Translations under genes and position numbers: made by a program
Origin: Chitinimonas_A lacunae
GTDB taxonomy: Bacteria; Pseudomonadota; Gammaproteobacteria; Burkholderiales; Chitinimonadaceae
Length of the DNA: 64,000 bases
NCBI RefSeq assembly: GCF_042650885.1
Contig: NZ_JBHSBU010000001.1
Coordinates: 3,038,001-3,102,000 of the forward strand
Direction of reading: 5' to 3'
Shown here: positions 59,973 to 64,000 of the stretch, piece after piece
Position numbering within the stretch: position 1 is the stretch's first letter
Layout: each line of letters begins with the position of its first letter
The notes under the pieces: generated by a model
The model's input: the letters and a program-made list of their open reading frames with translations, nothing else
Databases searched by the model: none
Told to the model about the DNA's origin: nothing

Positions 59973-61733
59973 TCAGGTCGTCGCCACCAGCTCCATATTC
60001 TCCAGCACATAGCTGCCCGGTGCCGCAGCGAGTTTTTTATAGAGCCGATTACCCTGGGTAGGCGGTGTCTGGAGCGGACCGCAGCGCTCGCGCAGCCAGG
60101 CGACCCAGCTTGGCCACCAGGAACCGGGCTGCTTGCTCTGAGCGGCCTGCCAGGCGTCGGTATCGTCGCCACGGCGGATCTCGCCCTGCCAGTAGCTGCG
60201 CTTGGAGGTGGGCGTCGGCGGATTGACCACCCCGACGATATGGCCCGAGGTGGACAGGGTGTAGAGCACCCGCGAGGAGACATAGTCGGCGATGCGGCAG
60301 GTCTGGCGCCATGGGGTGATATGGTCCTCCTCGGCCCCGACCATGAACAGCTCCTGGTCGATCAGCCGCAGATCGATGGCCTGACCGGCCATATGAAGGC
60401 TGTCTGGCACCACCATCCGATTGTTGAGGTAGAACTCGCGCAGATAGTAGCGATGCATGGCGCGCGGCATCCGGGTCATATCGGTGTTCCAGTACAGCAC
60501 ATCGAGCGCAGGTGGGGTTTCGCCATACAGATAGTTATTCACCACGTAATGCCAGATCAGGCTGTTGGCTCGCAGCATACGGAAGCTCGACGCCATCTCG
60601 TGGCCACCCAGATAGCCTTGCCGCTCCATGATGCGGTCGATGTAATCGAGGCCATCTTCGTCGATAAACACCTCGATATCGCCCGGCGCCTCGAAATCGA
60701 CCAGGGTGGTCAGCAGCGTCCAGTGCGCCACCGGATTGCGCTGGGGATCGCGCCGCTTGAGCCAGGCCATATAGAGCGCCAGCAGCGTGCCACCGATGCA
60801 GTAACCCAGCGCATGCACCTGCTGCGCCTTGGAAATGCTGCGTGCCACCTCGACGATCTTGTCGGCGCCATCGACGATATAGTCGTCGAAGCGCAGATCG
60901 GCCTGATCGGCGCCCGGGTTCTTCCAGCTGGTGATGTAGACATCGAAGCCCTGTTCCACCAGATAGCGGACCAGGCTTTTCTGCGGGGTGAGGTCGAGGA
61001 TGTAGTACTTGTTGATCCAGGGAGTGATCAGCACCAGCGGCGTGGCATGGACCTTGGGCGTGGTCGGGGCGTAGTGGATCACTTCGAGCAGATGGTTGCG
61101 ATAGACCACCGACCCCGGCGTCAGCGCCAGATTGACCCCGACCTGGAATGGCGCCCGGTCGGTCATGGTCACTTCGCCGCGCGCCATATCGGCCGCCAGA
61201 TTGTGCAAGCCACGCACCAGGGTCTCGCCACCGCTGTCCCAGGCTTTTTGCTGTGCCACCGGGTTCAGCGGCAGAAAATTGGTCGGCGCACAGAAATTGA
61301 GCGCATGCCGCAGCCAGAAGGCGCTCTTGCGCTGTTCGCGCTCCGACAGACCGGGTGAGCGGTACAGCATGTCCTGAATCCAGCGCGTATGCATCAGATA
61401 GGACTCCTTGAGATAGTCCCAGCCGGGATGATCGCGCCAGACCGGCTCGGCAAAGCGCTGGTCTTCGGGATTCGAGGGAAACACATCACGGTCGGGCAGA
61501 CCGAGCCAGCGCCCGGCGCCGTGGGCCTGCAAGGCCACCAGGTCCAGGCCATAGCGGCCCCAGGCAAAAGCCAGTTGGTGCGGATGGGTCAACCAGGCCA
61601 GCGCGGCCTTCTGCCAGATGGCACCCAAACCCCAGGGATCGACCGATTGGCGCAGTTGATGTTTGAGCTTGGCGTAACGGGTTTCTTGCTGGTGCATCCA
61701 ATCGGACTGGATGCGAGTCAGGGACGGCGACAT
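59973..61733 (-). CDS. phaC: Class I poly(3-hydroxyalkanoate) synthase
   Basis: A protein of 586 aa. It polymerises (R)-3-hydroxyacyl-CoA into PHA granules. The lipase-like box reads GYCIGGT with the nucleophile Cys near residue 310, followed by FDVYITSWKNPG upstream and the catalytic Asp in GAEEDHITPW and His in STSGHIVGVVNPP. Size and sequence fit class I (Cupriavidus type). The ATG at 61733 has a GGAGG ribosome binding site; no phaA, phaB or phaR is beside it. Confidence 0.95.
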   Translation of the reverse strand: MSPSLTRIQSDWMHQQETRYAKLKHQLRQSVDPWGLGAIWQKAALAWLTHPHQLAFAWGRYGLDLVALQAHGAGRWLGLPDRDVFPSNPEDQRFAEPVWRDHPGWDYLKESYLMHTRWIQDMLYRSPGLSEREQRKSAFWLRHALNFCAPTNFLPLNPVAQQKAWDSGGETLVRGLHNLAADMARGEVTMTDRAPFQVGVNLALTPGSVVYRNHLLEVIHYAPTTPKVHATPLVLITPWINKYYILDLTPQKSLVRYLVEQGFDVYITSWKNPGADQADLRFDDYIVDGADKIVEVARSISKAQQVHALGYCIGGTLLALYMAWLKRRDPQRNPVAHWTLLTTLVDFEAPGDIEVFIDEDGLDYIDRIMERQGYLGGHEMASSFRMLRANSLIWHYVVNNYLYGETPPALDVLYWNTDMTRMPRAMHRYYLREFYLNNRMVVPDSLHMAGQAIDLRLIDQELFMVGAEEDHITPWRQTCRIADYVSSRVLYTLSTSGHIVGVVNPPTPTSKRSYWQGEIRRGDDTDAWQAAQSKQPGSWWPSWVAWLRERCGPLQTPPTQGNRLYKKLAAAPGSYVLENMELVATT

Positions 61734-61810
61734 AAGGGCCTCCACGGGACACTGTCTGAGGAACTTCCCTCAGGCTAGTACGCGCTGCGCTGCAACACAA
61801 AAACCCCGTG

Positions 61811-62377
61811 TCAGAAACCGGCGCCCGGCTGAGCCAGATAACTGGCCTCCTCGGCGGTCGATTCACGGCCAAGTAGATGATTGCGATGCGGAAAACGACC
61901 AAAGCGGGCGATCACCTCGCGATGGCGCAAGGCGTAGTCGAGATAGCCGGCACTTGCCGGCGACTCGGCGGCCAGACGCTCGAACAGGGCGACCGAGCGG
62001 TCCTGCTGTGCCAGGTCTTCCGCATGTTCAAACGGCAGATACATAAACACCCGCTCGATTGGCGTCAGCGCCCGGTCAAAGCCGGCATCGACTGCCTGCT
62101 GTGCCGCCGCCAAGGCCAGCGCGTCGCCGGCAAAGGCGCGGGCGCTGTCGCGGAACAGATTGCGCGGCATCTGATCGGTCAGCAGCAAATAGGCCAGCGT
62201 ACCGGACGGCGTGCTCAGCCATTCCTTCAGTCCGCCCTGTAGCGCCGTCTCGACCAGCGCAGCGAAGCGCGCAGCCAGTTCGGCATCGAAAGCCGGATCT
62301 TTGCCAAACCAGCGCTGTGGCGACAGTCCGAACCAGAAATCGGTGAGTTCAGCGGGGGTGGCAGCGGCGATGTCCAT
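61811..62377 (-). CDS. DUF924 family protein
   Basis: A protein of 188 aa. DUF924 hallmarks are DFWFGLSPQRWFGKDPAFD at the N-terminus, LLTDQMPRNLFRDSARAFAGD in the middle and HRNHLLGRESTAEEASYL near the end. Function unknown, TPR-like fold. It precedes phaC on the same strand by 77 bases and may share its transcript. Confidence 0.9.
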   Translation of the reverse strand: MDIAAATPAELTDFWFGLSPQRWFGKDPAFDAELAARFAALVETALQGGLKEWLSTPSGTLAYLLLTDQMPRNLFRDSARAFAGDALALAAAQQAVDAGFDRALTPIERVFMYLPFEHAEDLAQQDRSVALFERLAAESPASAGYLDYALRHREVIARFGRFPHRNHLLGRESTAEEASYLAQPGAGF

Positions 62378-62455
62378 GGGCAATCCTTACAGGATCATGC
62401 AGGGTTCAGCAGCGAACGTCAGCGAATACACAGCAGTGTTATGACAGTCGCACCA

Positions 62456-62475
62456 GTAACCGGCTTAGCGGTTAC
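62456..62475 (-). other. Hairpin downstream of the patatin-like gene
   Basis: GTAACCG and CGGTTAC form a perfect 7-bp stem with a 6-base loop. A second small stem (GCCTT/AAGGC) is at 62481-62496. No U-run follows on the minus strand, so termination is uncertain. Confidence 0.4.
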
Positions 62476-62511
62476 AATTCGCCTTTATAGGAAGGCAATA
62501 CTATATATGAC

Positions 62512-63591
62512 TCAGGCCAGCGCCAGCGGCTGTACCTCAGCCTGTCCCGGCGCCGGACCCAGTCCCAGCGCCTCACCATGGCGGGCGGCACAGGCAAGCC
62601 CCGCCTCGTAGCCAAGCTGATACAAGCGCCGCAGATTGTCGCGGTTCCAGTCGAGCGCCTCACGACACTGTTCTTCCGAGGCGACAAAGGGCACTTCGAT
62701 CAGTTGCCGCAAACGCCGTCCATGGCGGTCGCGGTTATGGCGCAGATCGAACAGTTCGGTATCACGTTGGGCCGTGAACACCAGGGGCGCCACAATCGAC
62801 AACACATAGGCGTCCCACAGATTGCGCGGTTCGCGCAACAACTTGGTGTGGCCCAATACGTCGAGCACGACGATATTGTCGATCGCCAGCCCATCGTCGA
62901 GCGCCGCCAGCACGCCCCGGTAATTGAGGCACTCAAAGGCAGCGCCTTCGTAGTACAGCTCGCCGTCGAGCCGATAGGGCGGATACAGAAAAGGATAGGA
63001 CATGGCGGCGCGAAAGCGCCGCTCGTCGAGTTGGTGCTGGTCCCACAGCACCATCTGCCGCCGGGTCAGATTGAAGGCATGCAGATAGAATCGGGTGCGG
63101 CTCTCCCGCAGACGGTCGAAATCGACCACGTCGGCCACAAAGGGCACATGGGCGCACATGCCCTGGCTATGCCAGCCCAGATCGCTCGGGCACCAGCTCG
63201 ATAGCGATAGCTGCAACCAATCGTTGCACAGATGCAACCACTCTTCGCCGTAGCCTGGCCACAAAGGCCAGCGCGGCGGCAAACAGGCGCGGAACTGCTC
63301 AGCCAGTGCGCCTGGCTTGTGGAATACCTTGTAATTGACCGGAAACAAGCGATAGATCGGATCGGCCACGCCGAAATCGACCGTCGCGGCCAGTGCTGAC
63401 AGCGGGTCAGCACGACGAGGCGCCAGATAGAGCAATCCGATCAGCGCACCCGCCCCGGAGGCGGAAATCACATCGAACTCGACCCCGGCTGCCGCAAAAG
63501 CCGCCAGGGCACCCGCCATATAAGTCGAATTAGGAGCTCCGCCGCCAATCACCAGGGCGTTGCCGGAACCACGAGAGGAGCTGGAAAGCAT
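62512..63591 (-). CDS. Patatin-like protein with altered catalytic motifs
   Basis: A protein of 359 aa. The fold is recognisable: the glycine-rich oxyanion region (ALVIGGGAPNSTYMAGAL), then ISASGAGALIG where GxSxG is expected, and YYEGAAFECLN in place of the DG(G/A) dyad motif. Aligned to active patatins, Gly46 takes the nucleophile Ser position (Ser45 could stand in) and Glu215 takes the Asp position. It may be a non-lipolytic or differently acting member. A phospholipase activity should not be assumed. Confidence 0.7.
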   Translation of the reverse strand: MLSSSSRGSGNALVIGGGAPNSTYMAGALAAFAAAGVEFDVISASGAGALIGLLYLAPRRADPLSALAATVDFGVADPIYRLFPVNYKVFHKPGALAEQFRACLPPRWPLWPGYGEEWLHLCNDWLQLSLSSWCPSDLGWHSQGMCAHVPFVADVVDFDRLRESRTRFYLHAFNLTRRQMVLWDQHQLDERRFRAAMSYPFLYPPYRLDGELYYEGAAFECLNYRGVLAALDDGLAIDNIVVLDVLGHTKLLREPRNLWDAYVLSIVAPLVFTAQRDTELFDLRHNRDRHGRRLRQLIEVPFVASEEQCREALDWNRDNLRRLYQLGYEAGLACAARHGEALGLGPAPGQAEVQPLALA

Positions 63592-63739
63592 GAAGACGTC
63601 AACGCTGCGCGCTATGCTGGCAAAGGGCGCGGATTATTGGCCATGCGGCCGAGCAATACAAGAAAACCAGCATAAACAGAACATTGAATCCCCCCCCGGC
63701 GCCACATCGCGGCGCCATGACCATTTTGAGGAGAAAGTC

Positions 63740-64000
63740 TTGCGGTCCCTGCCCTTCCGTCTCTCTGCGCTAGCGCTTGTCTGCGGCCAAGTCTGCGCCG
63801 CCGACCTGGTGGTCGGTAGCGTCAACCCCATGTCGGGCGTCATGGCCGATATGGGTAACGAACTGATGTGGGGGGCCCGTGCCGCCTTCGAAGCCGTCAA
63901 CGCCCAAGGTGGCGTCAACGGCAACCGCCTGGTGCTGCTGGCCAAGGACGGCGGCTACCGTCCCGCCGAGGCCGCCGCCGTGGTGAAAAACCTGATCGAG
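63740..64000 (+). CDS. LivJ-type ABC substrate-binding protein, N-terminal part (3' end outside window)
   Basis: The first 87 codons are present and the frame is open to the end. The likely start is TTG at 63740 with a GAGGAG ribosome binding site 6 bases upstream, because no ATG is in this frame nearby. Signal peptide (LPFRLSALALVCGQVCA), then the mature N-terminus LVVGSVNPMSGVMADMGNELMWGARAAFEAVNAQGGVNGN, typical of the Leu/Ile/Val or branched-chain-type periplasmic binding proteins (PBP type 1). Ligand unknown. Confidence 0.85.
   Translation, partial: MRSLPFRLSALALVCGQVCAADLVVGSVNPMSGVMADMGNELMWGARAAFEAVNAQGGVNGNRLVLLAKDGGYRPAEAAAVVKNLIE

Overview
The window is high-GC (roughly 65%), gene-dense bacterial chromosome. 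The gene set and order (prs-rplY-pth-ychF, hemC-hemDX-hemY with a HemD/HemX fusion, a class I PHA synthase, ppk1-sixA) point to a betaproteobacterium, probably near Chitinimonas or the Chromobacteriaceae/Chitinibacteraceae. The genus is an inference. No phage, IS element or CRISPR array was seen. The only RNA gene found is an initiator tRNA-Met.

Layout. 1-3.7 kb: prs (3' part), rplY, pth, a broken alpha/beta-hydrolase gene, ychF. 3.9-8.6 kb: a DUF2238 membrane protein, a zinc-ribbon protein, a LysR regulator divergent from a metal-ligand-poor MBL-fold protein, a VOC protein, yggX. 8.8-11.5 kb: ppk1 and sixA. 11.8-14.2 kb: a secreted metzincin with Calx-beta domains. 14.7-21.2 kb: nfeD-like/qmcA-like/DHH phosphoesterase/periplasmic binding protein, then DUF898 + M48 protease (opposite strand), uppP and tRNA-fMet. 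21.3-23.9 kb: an arsenic operon arsR-arsI-arsC-aqpS and a divergent acetyltransferase.

24.4-37.1 kb is the most unusual region. About 13 minus-strand genes are packed nearly end to end: DUF2000 protein, heme-oxygenase-like diiron enzyme (HDO), ATP-grasp ligase, MFS exporter, Fe(II)/2-oxoglutarate oxygenase, a five-gene dipeptide ABC importer, a 2Fe-2S ferredoxin, a nitroreductase-family flavoprotein and a LysE exporter. A convergent LysR regulator follows. HDO + 2OG oxygenase + ATP-grasp + MFS resembles the core of the Streptomyces bes (beta-ethynylserine) pathway, but the oxygenase keeps the hydroxylase-type HxD triad and no BesB-like PLP enzyme is present. I infer an undescribed pathway that oxidises or fragments an amino acid and ligates it into a small peptide or amide.

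37.8-45.1 kb: a large DUF5117-type zinc metalloprotease, divergent glpD/glpK, and a His-rich glycine-zipper protein. 45.2-52.8 kb: a five-gene cassette (SWIM, DUF5691, MoxR-type AAA+, DUF5682, VWA) related to E. coli yehQ/L/M/P, followed by a truncated NYN-domain gene. 53.3-58.5 kb: trmB-like, hemC, hemDX, hemY, DUF2214. 59.1-64 kb: an isochorismatase-family hydrolase, phaC, DUF924, an unusual patatin-like protein, and the start of an amino-acid-type ABC binding protein that runs off the window.

Domain calls come from reading motifs in the translated sequence. No database search was run.
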